Shown here in pieces: positions 4,895 to 10,711 of a DNA stretch of 23,809 nucleotides. Below the pieces are notes generated by a model. The model was not told where the DNA came from. It worked only from the letters and a program-made list of their open reading frames with translations, and did no database searches. This stretch comes from a virus: the IMG/VR virus record IMGVR_UViG_3300025309_000054, positions 1 to 23,809 of that record; one strand, given 5' to 3'. Each line of letters opens with the position of its first letter. Within the stretch, counting starts at the first letter, position 1. Position numbers and translations under genes: made by a program.

Positions 4895-5026
4895 CTCCCC
4901 TCGGTCGATCCCTACGACCTCCCCTCGGTCGATCCCTACGACCTCCCCTCGGTCGATCCCTACGACCTCCCCTCGGTCGATCCCTACGACCTCCCCTCGG
5001 TCGATCCCTACGACCTCCCCTCGGTC
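4895..5026. repeat. 24-bp tandem repeat array (5.5 copies)
   Basis: Five exact copies of CTCCCCTCGGTCGATCCCTA plus CGAC (24 bp each) run from 4895 to 5014, and a 12-base partial copy ends at 5026. Each unit has one GATC and a small stem GGTCG/CGACC. The array lies in the gap between a leftward and a rightward promoter. Candidates are an iteron-type replication origin, a protein-binding array, or a plain expanded satellite; exact identity of all units also fits recent expansion. Confidence 0.9.
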
Positions 5027-5098
5027 ACTGGGGGCGGGGTGAAAGTTTTAATGAGAGCCAGGCTCCCTTACCCATTCACACACACGCTACGAGTTAAA

Positions 5099-5112
5099 AT
5101 TCAGATGTACAT
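5099..5112. promoter_or_regulatory. B-box (degenerate) upstream of rightward promoter
   Basis: ATTCAGATGTACAT matches the B-box consensus at 12 of 14 positions and ends nine bases before the -35 at 5122. Confidence 0.55.
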
Positions 5113-5121
5113 ACTTTTATC

Positions 5122-5150
5122 TTGACACGTAGCGAGTAAAGTGTTAAGGT
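5122..5150 (+). promoter_or_regulatory. Rightward promoter for 5181 gene
   Basis: TTGACA (5122-5127), 17 bases, TAAGGT (5145-5150). The -35 is perfect and the -10 is moderate. The predicted start is near 5157, giving a 24-base leader with AAGGAG before the ATG at 5181. Confidence 0.65.
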
Positions 5151-5180
5151 TCAATACAGGCAAAACAAAGGAGAAATAAA

Positions 5181-5507
5181 ATGGAACGAGTAAAAATTGG
5201 AGATAAATTTCACGCTTGGACAGTGATAGCAGGCCCCATCATGAAGGGCAAAGGTCTCAAGTATTGGACATGCCAATGTGCTTGTGGGACTCAGAAGGAG
5301 ATCCAGCAGTACTCCCTACTGAATGACCGCACCCATAGTTGTGGGTGCCAGAAGGTTTTCTCCGAGGAAACTAGAAAGCTCCTGTCCGAACTCAGGAAAC
5401 AGCGGCCCGCCCCAAGAGCTAAGGGGTTCACCCAGACTGAAGAGACGAGGGCGAAGATAAGCCAGGGTGCCAAACAAAGGTGGGAGGAGAGGAAGGCGCA
5501 GCCATGA
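5181..5507 (+). CDS. Zinc-finger DNA-binding protein with NUMOD3-like motif
   Basis: This 108-residue protein has an N-terminal domain VGDKF-like start (KIGDKFHAWTVIAG) and cysteines C31-x-C33-x-C35-G with C54-G-C56 (SCGC). This pattern is common at the N-terminus of phage AP2/HNH homing-type proteins. The C-terminal part (about residues 84-101, TQTEETRAKISQGAKQRW) resembles the NUMOD3 DNA-binding motif found beside GIY-YIG and HNH nucleases. No nuclease domain follows, so it may be a DNA-binding regulator or a remnant of a homing endonuclease. AAGGAG lies seven bases before the ATG, and it has its own promoter at 5122. Confidence 0.75.
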   Translation: MERVKIGDKFHAWTVIAGPIMKGKGLKYWTCQCACGTQKEIQQYSLLNDRTHSCGCQKVFSEETRKLLSELRKQRPAPRAKGFTQTEETRAKISQGAKQRWEERKAQP

Positions 5508-5681
5508 CCCTACCCTACCTGCTTCGCACTGTTACCAGGGGTTCTACTCAAATTAGCCCACAGGGTTCCTCAATCCAGCCTGCTTCGCACTGATCCTGAC
5601 CGGTACCTGTGGTCCAACTAGACGAGCCTGTGGCTGCACCGGGATAAACAAAATACCAGCGCCAACCCAAGAGGAGTTAAA
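5508..5681. other. Non-coding gap with decayed palindromic repeat
   Basis: The 14-mer CCTGCTTCGCACTG occurs twice (5518-5531 and 5579-5592). CCACAGGGTTCCTCA (5559 onward) and ACCTGTGG (near 5606-5613) look like diverged arms of the palindromic repeat seen at 2060 and 6507. No gene or promoter is evident. Confidence 0.5.
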
Positions 5682-6062
5682 ATGAAGACGATCATACGGA
5701 ATCACCCAGCAACTTCCCAGGAAGCTATCCAGTTCACCCAGCACCTCCTCCAGTCCTTCCCCATCACCACCAGAAGGCAGATCACCATCGAGTTCAGGTC
5801 TACTAACTCTATTGGGAGGGGGAATTGGGGCATGGCGCACGATTACAAATTCAACAACACGCTCTTTCTGGAACTGGCCCTTGGGACTTCCAAGGAACGC
5901 AGAGATCTCCAGGATCTCCTCCACACAATTGCCCACGAGTACTGCCACGCGCTCCAATACGACCAGGAGAAGCCTGCATCCTGCACTGAGGCGGACCTCT
6001 TCGGAGACAAAGAGGTGCCCAAGTTTCTGGAGGAGAACCTGCGGATGAAAAAGGCTGCTTAA
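5682..6062 (+). CDS. HExxH metalloprotease-like protein
   Basis: This 126-residue protein carries HTIAHEYCHALQYD at residues 81-94. It contains the zinc-binding motif H85-E86-x2-H89; a third ligand could come from the acidic stretch TEADLFGDKEV (about residues 102-112). Small phage and bacterial proteins with an N-terminal alpha/beta part and this motif belong to the zincin-like (SprT- or ImmA/IrrE-type) metallopeptidases. The exact family is uncertain. No signal peptide is visible, so it probably acts in the cytoplasm, for example cutting a regulator or host protein. GAGGAG lies seven bases before the ATG. It forms a pair with the gene at 6082. Confidence 0.75.
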   Translation: MKTIIRNHPATSQEAIQFTQHLLQSFPITTRRQITIEFRSTNSIGRGNWGMAHDYKFNNTLFLELALGTSKERRDLQDLLHTIAHEYCHALQYDQEKPASCTEADLFGDKEVPKFLEENLRMKKAA

Positions 6063-6081
6063 AATTTAACAGGAGGAACAA

Positions 6082-6261
6082 ATGACCAAAATTTACTACG
6101 AGATCGACATCACCAAGGCACCGGTAGGACCGCCTGTGCGCTTATTTAGGGAAGGCTTCGATACGCGCCGTCTGAATGAAGAGCGCCTGGAGGACTACTA
6201 CCGGTACATTGAGGAGTTCAAGAGGCAGCGGGAGTTAGCCCGGTCCAAACCCAGCAGCTAG
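6082..6261 (+). CDS. Hypothetical 59-residue protein
   Basis: A perfect AGGAGG (6071-6076) lies five bases before the ATG, 19 bp after the metalloprotease-like gene. The protein begins MTKIYYEIDITKAPVGPPVR. It has a proline-rich turn and then a charged amphipathic helix (about residues 31-55, LNEERLEDYYRYIEEFKRQRELA in pieces). It is probably co-transcribed with the upstream gene. No family is recognised; an interaction partner of its neighbour is only a guess. Confidence 0.75.
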   Translation: MTKIYYEIDITKAPVGPPVRLFREGFDTRRLNEERLEDYYRYIEEFKRQRELARSKPSS

Positions 6262-6506
6262 AGCACCTCTCCCCTATTGTACCTGGGGTAATGCTCCATA
6301 TATGATACGTTAAGCCTAAAAATATGACTTAATGATTCATATTTGATACGTTAAGAGGGCAAAAGTAATGTGGGATTTGAACCGGAGGTTGGATTTTGGG
6401 ATTGCTAAAATTTTGGGGATGTGGGTTCAGAAAGGATATACTTTGGGGAAATGCAAAAATGTCAACTAATGGTTTACAAATTTGTGGATTTTCAATTTGT
6501 TACCTA
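6262..6506. other. Non-coding gap with direct repeats
   Basis: TGATACGTTAAG occurs at 6303-6314 and again at 6344-6355 (41 bp apart), each preceded by an AT-rich CATAT tract. CCCC-10-GGGG (about 6271-6288) could form a weak hairpin. The one long open frame through here runs across the palindromic repeat and lacks a ribosome binding site. Confidence 0.55.
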
Positions 6507-6570
6507 GCGAACCACAGGTTTCCTCAGGTGGATCGCTTCGCGGGAGAACATGAGGAAACCTGTGGTTCGC
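6507..6570. repeat. Palindromic repeat element, copy 3
   Basis: Perfect 20-bp arms (6507-6526 and 6551-6570) enclose a 24-base loop with a mini-hairpin CGC-TTC-GCG. Compared with copy 1, a G:C pair in the stem became A:T on both arms, and the mini-hairpin pair T:A became C:G on both sides. Pairing is therefore conserved while sequence changed. Confidence 0.85.
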
Positions 6571-6685
6571 CTAAGCCGTGCTCTTGTGGTCCCAGTAACG
6601 TTAAGCAAAATTTACAAAACCTACCTGAAATGTAAATTTTATTTTACGATAGCCACTTTAAAATTCACGCAGCGAAGCGAAGTGC

Positions 6686-6699
6686 ATTCACATCTGAAT
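6686..6699. promoter_or_regulatory. B-box upstream of promoter
   Basis: ATTCACATCTGAAT is the exact complement of the B-box consensus. It ends seven bases before the -35 at 6707. Confidence 0.8.
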
Positions 6700-6706
6700 T
6701 TTTCTC

Positions 6707-6735
6707 TTGACAAATATTCAGAAGTGAATTACGAT
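6707..6735 (+). promoter_or_regulatory. Rightward promoter with embedded B-box
   Basis: TTGACA (6707-6712), 17 bases, TACGAT (6730-6735). The spacer contains a complete B-box, ATTCAGAAGTGAAT (6716-6729). With the B-box at 6686 this promoter has two sites. A protein on the spacer site would block RNA polymerase, which fits repression. Confidence 0.85.
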
Positions 6736-6748
6736 GCAGTTCAACAAG

Positions 6749-6789
6749 AGGTCTGCCTGCCGCTAACGGGAGAGGCCTTTTGTTTTAGC
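6749..6789 (+). terminator. Leader hairpin resembling an attenuator
   Basis: Just downstream of the predicted start (near 6742), GGTCT (6750-6754) can pair with AGGCC (6773-6777). A nested CCG-CTAA-CGG helix lies inside, and TTTTGTTTT follows. The stem has mismatches, so strength is uncertain. It would end transcription before the first gene at 6824 unless overcome. Confidence 0.5.
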
Positions 6790-6796
6790 AGGACAA

Positions 6797-6810
6797 ATTC
6801 AGATGTGAAT
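6797..6810. promoter_or_regulatory. B-box before ribosome binding site
   Basis: Exact ATTCAGATGTGAAT, directly followed by TAAGGAGA and the TTG start at 6824. No -35/-10 lies downstream, so it resembles a stoperator. Confidence 0.8.
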
Positions 6811-6823
6811 TAAGGAGACCATT

Positions 6824-7084
6824 TTGACCGTTAAAGAGTTGATCGAGGAACTGAAGGACCTGCCGCAGGACGCTGAGATAATCATGCAGAAAGACACCGA
6901 GGGGAATGGCTACAGCCCTTTGTCTGTAGTTGATCCAGACGCGATTTACGTTCCGGACAGCACCTGGAGCGGAGATGTTTATTCGCTGGATTGGACAGCG
7001 GAGGATTGCTGTTTGCAGGAGGACGACTGGGAGGAAATGAAGGCCAACCATCCGAGGTGCGTAGTTCTGGCACCAATAAATTAA
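6824..7084 (+). CDS. Small conserved phage protein (TTG start)
   Basis: This 86-residue protein begins MTVKELIEELKDLPQDAEIIM, a beginning seen in many small phage proteins of unknown function (helix, then LPQDAEI strand). Translation starts at TTG with AAGGAGA eight bases upstream. The next gene has an almost identical leader (AAGGAGANCATTTTGAC), which supports both TTG starts. The C-terminal half is acidic with two adjacent cysteines (AEDCCLQEDDWEEM). It is the first gene after the promoter and attenuator-like leader at 6707-6789. The role is unknown. Confidence 0.8.
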   Translation: MTVKELIEELKDLPQDAEIIMQKDTEGNGYSPLSVVDPDAIYVPDSTWSGDVYSLDWTAEDCCLQEDDWEEMKANHPRCVVLAPIN

Positions 7085-7094
7085 GGAGAACATT

Positions 7095-7571
7095 TTGACG
7101 ATCACGATCAAAGAAAGTAAGACAGCGGATTCCCGGACCTGCGGAGATCCGACGAAGGTGACCAAGGAAATCTTGGTCGCTTCCACAGTGCAGCACATCG
7201 AGGACGTAGGGAAGGGCATCGAGTTTATTCAGGGAGCCTTAGGCGAGGCCATAAAGTGGCACGACTTCGACAAACTGACCTGCCTCGACCAATTCCACTC
7301 CGACTTCCAGACGGGTTTTAGTGAGCATAGCTGGTGGGACTCCCACAAGATCTGCTCCAGGCACCATCTTTTAACTGAAGAAGGTGTGCCAGAAGACGTT
7401 GACCTGATCGACGTGCTGGAGTTCATCGTCGATTGTGTCATGGCGGGGATGGCTCGAAGCGGAGCTGTTTATGACTTGGAGCTTCCAGATGAACTGCTGC
7501 AGCGAGCCTTTAGGAACACGGTGGACCTTTTAAAGGACGCGGTGGTGGTGGAGGTCTCCGATGAGCCTTAA
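7095..7571 (+). CDS. HD-like phage protein (DUF5662-type)
   Basis: This 158-residue protein starts at TTG after AAGGAGAACATT. It has histidine/aspartate pairs in the order expected for an HD-type metal site: H34 in VQHIEDV, H56-D57 in KWHDFDK, H90-H91 in SRHHLL, and D103/D106 before a long helix (VLEFIVDCVMAGMARSG). I associate this pattern with small phage proteins of the DUF5662 type, whose activity is unproven; a phosphohydrolase is possible. It overlaps the next gene by 11 bp. No membrane segment is present. Confidence 0.65.
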   Translation: MTITIKESKTADSRTCGDPTKVTKEILVASTVQHIEDVGKGIEFIQGALGEAIKWHDFDKLTCLDQFHSDFQTGFSEHSWWDSHKICSRHHLLTEEGVPEDVDLIDVLEFIVDCVMAGMARSGAVYDLELPDELLQRAFRNTVDLLKDAVVVEVSDEP

Positions 7572-7743
7572 GCCCTACTGGGTCAAGCACCCGGTTCAAC
7601 TTCGTCTAGCAGCATTACTCGCGATCCTGACTTCACCGCTCGCGGTTTGCTGGTTCGTCTGCGAGAGCATTTGGGAGCAGCGTGGCGGTATTGCTAGAGC
7701 CTACAAGGAAGCTTGGGGCTACGTGATTAAGGGAGGTGGGTGA
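7561..7743 (+). CDS. Small membrane protein
   Basis: This 60-residue protein starts inside the end of the previous gene, with GGAGGT six bases before the ATG. One hydrophobic segment (about residues 17-35, LAALLAILTSPLAVCWFVC) follows a basic start (KPYWVKHPVQLR). It is followed by an amphipathic C-terminus rich in W, Y and K. It is probably an inner-membrane protein. Its stop overlaps the next start (TGATG). With 7743, 7894 and 8271 it makes a block of four consecutive small membrane proteins. Confidence 0.75.
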   Translation: MSLKPYWVKHPVQLRLAALLAILTSPLAVCWFVCESIWEQRGGIARAYKEAWGYVIKGGG

Positions 7744-7875
7744 TGTTTCAATTGGCAGATTTTTTATTTATAACATCGGGCGCCACCATCGTGGGTTTTT
7801 GAGACCAACTGGATGCTAGGCATCGCGACTTGGCTCATAGCAACTGCCTGCAAGTCAGGCAGCAACTACAGATAA
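7743..7875 (+). CDS. Small membrane protein with possible +1 frameshift
   Basis: The ATG at 7743 overlaps the previous stop, and GGAGG lies 7 bases upstream. The zero frame gives 19 residues (MFQLADFLFITSGATIVGF) and stops at TGA (7800-7802) right after GGT TTT. Skipping one T at TTT-TGA continues in frame to TAA at 7873-7875. The 43-residue product would have a second hydrophobic stretch (WMLGIATWLIATAC). A tRNA on UUU can slip +1 onto UUU, as in the prfB shift site CUU-UGA. A 7-bp hairpin (7844-7862) lies downstream. A sequencing error or a true point deletion in the T5 run are the alternatives. Coordinates cover the shifted product. Confidence 0.45.
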
Positions 7876-7893
7876 AATAAAAGGAGATCAAAA

Positions 7894-8274
7894 ATGGAAT
7901 GGTATCACGTTTATTTGTTCACGAGGTTGGATGGTCTGAGTGGTGCGTTTTGTTTTTCTGGGATTTTGTTGGGCGTCATCACGGTGATAGCTTTAGCTTT
8001 CCTGCCCATTTTAGCCCACGAGGTGGAGGACACAGCAATCCTCAAAAAGATTTATGGCGTGCTTGTCGGGACCGCCCTCTTCTTCAGCGCAGGCGCCCTA
8101 GCAATCCCAACTCAAAAAGAAGCAGCCGCGATTTACCTGCTGCCGAAGCTGGCAAAGTCCGAGTTCGCTTCTGAGGCATCGAAGATTCCTACGGACGCTG
8201 CTAAGCTTTTGAGGTTGAAGCTGGAGCAGTACATCGCGGACATCGACCCGGTGAAGGAGGCAGAGAAGAAATGA
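7894..8274 (+). CDS. Two-pass phage membrane protein
   Basis: This 126-residue protein begins MEWYHVYLFTRLDGLSGAF with AAGGAG nine bases before the ATG. Two membrane helices (about 15-40 and 51-70) are followed by PTQKEAAAIYLLPKLAKSE and an amphipathic C-terminal helix (AKLLRLKLEQYIADI). This resembles a widespread but unassigned small phage membrane protein with a cytoplasmic helical tail. Its stop overlaps the start of the next gene (ATGA), so the two are translationally coupled. A role in lysis or superinfection control is possible but unproven. Confidence 0.75.
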   Translation: MEWYHVYLFTRLDGLSGAFCFSGILLGVITVIALAFLPILAHEVEDTAILKKIYGVLVGTALFFSAGALAIPTQKEAAAIYLLPKLAKSEFASEASKIPTDAAKLLRLKLEQYIADIDPVKEAEKK

Positions 8275-8459
8275 TCTGGCTTATAAGATTTGGATTGGGC
8301 ACGGCTTATTTCGGGTTCGCTTGGTGCGGAGTAGTTTTTTACCTGGATATGCTCTGCGGCAAATATGGCCTCGCCCTGTCGATGCTTTTGTGCCTCGCAA
8401 TCAACGCTGTTAATGTCGCGCTGTACCACAAGATGTTAGGCGAGGAGGCCCAAAAGTGA
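8271..8459 (+). CDS. Small two-pass membrane protein
   Basis: This 62-residue hydrophobic protein has two helices (about residues 5-28 and 33-54) and a short acidic tail (KMLGEEAQK). The ATG overlaps the previous TGA. AAGGAGG of the upstream coding sequence lies at a suitable distance. The stop region overlaps the GTG start of the next gene. It is of holin-like size, but tandem small membrane proteins in accessory phage operons are common and usually of unknown function. Confidence 0.7.
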   Translation: MIWLIRFGLGTAYFGFAWCGVVFYLDMLCGKYGLALSMLLCLAINAVNVALYHKMLGEEAQK

Positions 8460-8686
8460 CCAAATGTACTTGGGTCGATTGCCTTGCTCAAGGAATCAAC
8501 CCACAGTTTTCTAAAGATGGCGAAGAGTGGGCCTGCCTGTGCGACGAGCATCACGAGAAGTTGGAAGGGGTGTTGGAATCGGCGAGGAGAGTAGGTTCGG
8601 ACGCGGTGCTGCCCACTTGGGCCAATATTTTAGACGTGTGGGCTAAAGCTCAGGGTGGGGCTGCGGAAGCGGCGAGGAGGATTTGA
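8456..8686 (+). CDS. Putative zinc-binding small protein (GTG start)
   Basis: This 76-residue protein starts at GTG, overlapping the previous stop. GGAGG lies eight bases upstream. C4-x4-C9 near the start and C27-x-C29-x2-H32-H33 (CLCDEHH) around a Trp (EEWACLC) form a plausible zinc site. This C...W..LC..H pattern is frequent in short phage proteins. The C-terminal half is helical (EGVLESARR, NILDVWAKAQGGAAEAARR). The function is unknown; probably nucleic-acid or protein binding. Confidence 0.7.
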   Translation: MTKCTWVDCLAQGINPQFSKDGEEWACLCDEHHEKLEGVLESARRVGSDAVLPTWANILDVWAKAQGGAAEAARRI

Positions 8687-8687
8687 G

Positions 8688-8867
8688 ATGACCCACATCG
8701 AAAAAGAAGTAATGGAAAAGATAAAGGACGAGCCTTGGTTTGAGGGGCGGGATTGTCAGTACGAAAACTGTGCCTCTCACGGGTGTGAAGACTGTACCCA
8801 CGATAGCAAAGATTACGCAGGCTGCACCTACTGCTCTGACGGAATTTGTCAGTGGAAACAAGCATAG
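8688..8867 (+). CDS. Cys-rich small protein
   Basis: I start this 59-residue protein at 8688 (MTHIEKEVMEKIKDEP), since GGAGG lies nine bases upstream and the frame start at 8655 lies inside the previous gene. Seven cysteines (23, 28, 33, 36, 46, 49, 54) in C-x4-C-x4-C-x2-C and C-x2-C-x4-C patterns suggest a compact zinc-binding or disulfide fold. There is no signal peptide, so zinc is more likely. It starts one base after the previous stop codon. No family is recognised. Confidence 0.7.
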   Translation: MTHIEKEVMEKIKDEPWFEGRDCQYENCASHGCEDCTHDSKDYAGCTYCSDGICQWKQA

Positions 8868-8880
8868 GAGCTAAAAAAAA

Positions 8881-9060
8881 ATGGAACCCCACAATTTCGT
8901 CAAGCTCTATCGAAGCATACCTTGGCTGGTTTGCAGCAAATGTGGGCTCGTAAGACTCAGGAACCCGTTCACCGATTGGTGCGTCCGGAATGGCTGCGAT
9001 GCAGACGAGAGACCGGACTACAAGAAAATGCGAGATAAATTAACTCGACAGGAGGTTTAA
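8881..9060 (+). CDS. Zinc-ribbon-like small protein
   Basis: The 59-residue protein has C18-x2-C21-G (LVCSKCGLVRL) and C34-x4-C39 (DWCVRNGCD), a treble-clef or ribbon-like zinc site of a kind common in phage accessory genes. GGAG lies upstream but 12 bases from the ATG, behind a run of nine As. That run could affect initiation or allow transcript slippage. The next gene's AGGAGG is inside its last codons. The role is unknown. Confidence 0.7.
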   Translation: MEPHNFVKLYRSIPWLVCSKCGLVRLRNPFTDWCVRNGCDADERPDYKKMRDKLTRQEV

Positions 9061-9062
9061 AA

Positions 9063-9362
9063 ATGGAAGTGATTTGTGATCACGGTAAGGAGAGTTGCGG
9101 GAGTTGTATACACAGCGCACCGCATGAAAGGTATATAATTGGTTGCAGTTGCGAGACCTGTGGTAGCACAGGTGAATGGGTCCAATGCATTCCGGTCGAG
9201 GCTAAAAAGGACTGCGACAACCTGCTGGGGAGGCTCAAGGGTCAGATCGAAAAGATAGCCGAGAACACCCCATACAAGAACGAGGTGGATGTAGCGGGGC
9301 GCCTGCTGGGGAACCAGATGGTTATCATGGAAGCTCTTGTGGCTTTGCTGGAGGCGAGATGA
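9063..9362 (+). CDS. Cys-rich N-terminal, helical C-terminal protein
   Basis: This 99-residue protein has AGGAGG six to seven bases before the ATG. Eight cysteines fall in the first 51 residues (5, 12, 15, 28, 30, 33, 42, 51), followed by a helical part (LLGRLKGQIEKIAEN, about 54-68, and GRLLGNQMVIMEALVALLEAR, 79-99). The layout suggests a zinc-binding head with a helical dimerisation tail. Its end overlaps the next start (ATGA). No family is recognised. Confidence 0.75.
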   Translation: MEVICDHGKESCGSCIHSAPHERYIIGCSCETCGSTGEWVQCIPVEAKKDCDNLLGRLKGQIEKIAENTPYKNEVDVAGRLLGNQMVIMEALVALLEAR

Positions 9363-9625
9363 GTTGGACTGACTGCGTTTGTGTCGAAAACGAGAACCAC
9401 AACGGTGAATACGCCGAGTGCCTCATGTGTGAGATCGAGCGACTAGGTGAATACGCCGAGGACTTGAGTAGTGAGGTCGAGAGGAGTCACGAGGAGAACC
9501 GGCTTCTAAGAGACCAGGTTGCTCGGCTGCAGGCCTCAACAGGTGCATCTGTGATGCGCGGGAAGAACCAGAGGATTGAGGCGTTGGAGGAGCAGATAGA
9601 GGAACTCAGGATTCTTGCGTTTTAA
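9359..9625 (+). CDS. Coiled-coil protein with Cys pairs
   Basis: This 88-residue protein starts in an ATGA overlap. Two cysteine pairs near the N-terminus (C6-x-C8 and C21-x2-C24) precede a long acidic coiled coil from about residue 25 (EIERLGEYAEDLSSEVERS) to the end (RIEALEEQIEELRILAF). It is probably a dimeric structural or adaptor protein. The gene at 11384 has the same plan (CxC head, coiled-coil tail). The function is unknown. Confidence 0.75.
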   Translation: MSWTDCVCVENENHNGEYAECLMCEIERLGEYAEDLSSEVERSHEENRLLRDQVARLQASTGASVMRGKNQRIEALEEQIEELRILAF

Positions 9626-9628
9626 CAA

Positions 9629-9642
9629 ATTCAGATGTGAAT
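9629..9642. promoter_or_regulatory. B-box before ribosome binding site
   Basis: Exact ATTCAGATGTGAAT directly upstream of AAAGGAGA and the TTG start at 9657. No promoter elements are seen downstream of it, so it is another stoperator-like site, inside the long rightward operon. Confidence 0.8.
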
Positions 9643-9656
9643 TCAAAGGAGATAAT

Positions 9657-10307
9657 TTGAGCAGAGGAGAAAAGCTCCGGGTCTTAGTTGCCTGTGAGTA
9701 CAGCGGAATTGTTCGCGATGCCTTTATCGCAAGAGGACACGACGCAATGAGTTGCGACCTGCTTCCAACTGAGAAGCTCGGTCCACATTACCAAGGAGAT
9801 GTTCGGGACATTCTCGATCAGGGCTGGGACCTACTGATCGCCCACCCAGACTGCACGTACATAACCAGCAGCGCGGAGTGGGCCTACGGCGATGGCCCTT
9901 ACCACCAGAAGGTTAAGCCCGAGACCTTAGTTGGTGCTGCTAGGAGGGCCGCGAGGGAGGATGCGCTTGATTTCGTCAGGCTGCTTCTCGCTGCGCCGAT
10001 CTGTATGAAGTGCATCGAGAACCCTGCACGGGGGGCCATTAATACGAGGGTCAGGAAGCCGGATCAAATCATCCAGCCTTGGCAGTTCGGTCACGACGCG
10101 AGCAAGGCGACTGGGCTCTGGCTTGAGGAGCTTCCTCACTTGTTGCCGACTTGTTTGGTGCTTCCTCGAATGGTAGGGGCGCTCCCGAGGTGGGGCAATC
10201 AGACGGACAGTGGGCAGAACAAGCTGACTCCGGGAAAAGACAGATGGAAAGAACGAGCCCGCACCTACCAAGGTTGGGCTGACGCTATGGCGGATCAATG
10301 GGGATAA
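9657..10307 (+). CDS. DNA cytosine methyltransferase-like protein (TTG start)
   Basis: I start this 216-residue protein at TTG (9657), with AAAGGAG eight bases upstream and an exact B-box before it. Upstream codons in the same frame would run through the B-box and ribosome binding site. A glycine/acid loop VLVACEYSGIVRDAF (about 9-23) looks like the SAM-binding motif I. HPDCTY (63-68) stands where motif IV would be, and ENPARG (121-126) resembles the ENV-type motif VI. This matches a phage family often annotated as DNA cytosine methyltransferase. Family members I recall read PPC where this one has PDC, so activity is uncertain. It probably modifies phage DNA or a nucleotide. Confidence 0.65.
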   Translation: MSRGEKLRVLVACEYSGIVRDAFIARGHDAMSCDLLPTEKLGPHYQGDVRDILDQGWDLLIAHPDCTYITSSAEWAYGDGPYHQKVKPETLVGAARRAAREDALDFVRLLLAAPICMKCIENPARGAINTRVRKPDQIIQPWQFGHDASKATGLWLEELPHLLPTCLVLPRMVGALPRWGNQTDSGQNKLTPGKDRWKERARTYQGWADAMADQWG

Positions 10308-10318
10308 GGAGCTAGAAA

Positions 10319-10711
10319 ATGTCAAGTTTTACGAAGCAGGGCCTTTCTTTAAACGAAGGTGACAAGGTGAAGTGGGATGGTCTCCCGGCACTGGTTGTAG
10401 CGGTAGCTGAGGAGGACACGGAGTGCCCGTACAGGGTATTCAGCGAAGGACACGAGGTGTCCGGGTGGGTGAGTGGGGAGGTGCTGGAGTTGGTGGAGAT
10501 GGCTACCTACGAAGAGTTCCTGAACGAGGAACTTTTAAAGGTCGGGGATTTTGTGCGCACGCGACATGGAAGAGGGGTTTTAATCCAGATAGACCAGGAT
10601 GACGACAGCATACCCTACTTTGTGGGCGTGTTTGGCTCAGAAGGGCGCTGGATTGAATATGACGAGGAAATCACCTTCATCTCCCGCCCTGACTACGGGG
10701 AGGTGGTTTAG
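10319..10711 (+). CDS. Tandem SH3-like (KOW-type) small protein
   Basis: This 130-residue protein has two similar beta modules. The first is NEGDKVKWDGLPALVVAV (12-29) to SGWVSGEVLEL; the second is LKVGDFVRTRHGRGVLIQI (73-91) to GRWIEYDEEITFI. The xxGDxVxxxGxxxxV pattern resembles small SH3-like barrels (KOW/YodF-like) that bind nucleic acid or proteins. AAGGAG lies eight bases before the ATG. The next gene follows without a gap and has the same kind of modules, so the pair probably arose by duplication. Confidence 0.7.
   Translation: MSSFTKQGLSLNEGDKVKWDGLPALVVAVAEEDTECPYRVFSEGHEVSGWVSGEVLELVEMATYEEFLNEELLKVGDFVRTRHGRGVLIQIDQDDDSIPYFVGVFGSEGRWIEYDEEITFISRPDYGEVV

Noticed and set aside
4895-5026. 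CRISPR array
   Set aside because: The 24-bp units are exact and contiguous with no variable spacers, so this is a tandem repeat.
6361-6400. tRNA 3'-end-like GGTTCAAATCC on the minus strand
   Set aside because: The T-loop looks right, but the flanking stem does not pair and no D or anticodon arm is nearby.
6396-6813. Two overlapping plus-strand frames
   Set aside because: They run across the palindromic repeat, B-boxes and the promoter at 6707, with no ribosome binding site and odd composition.
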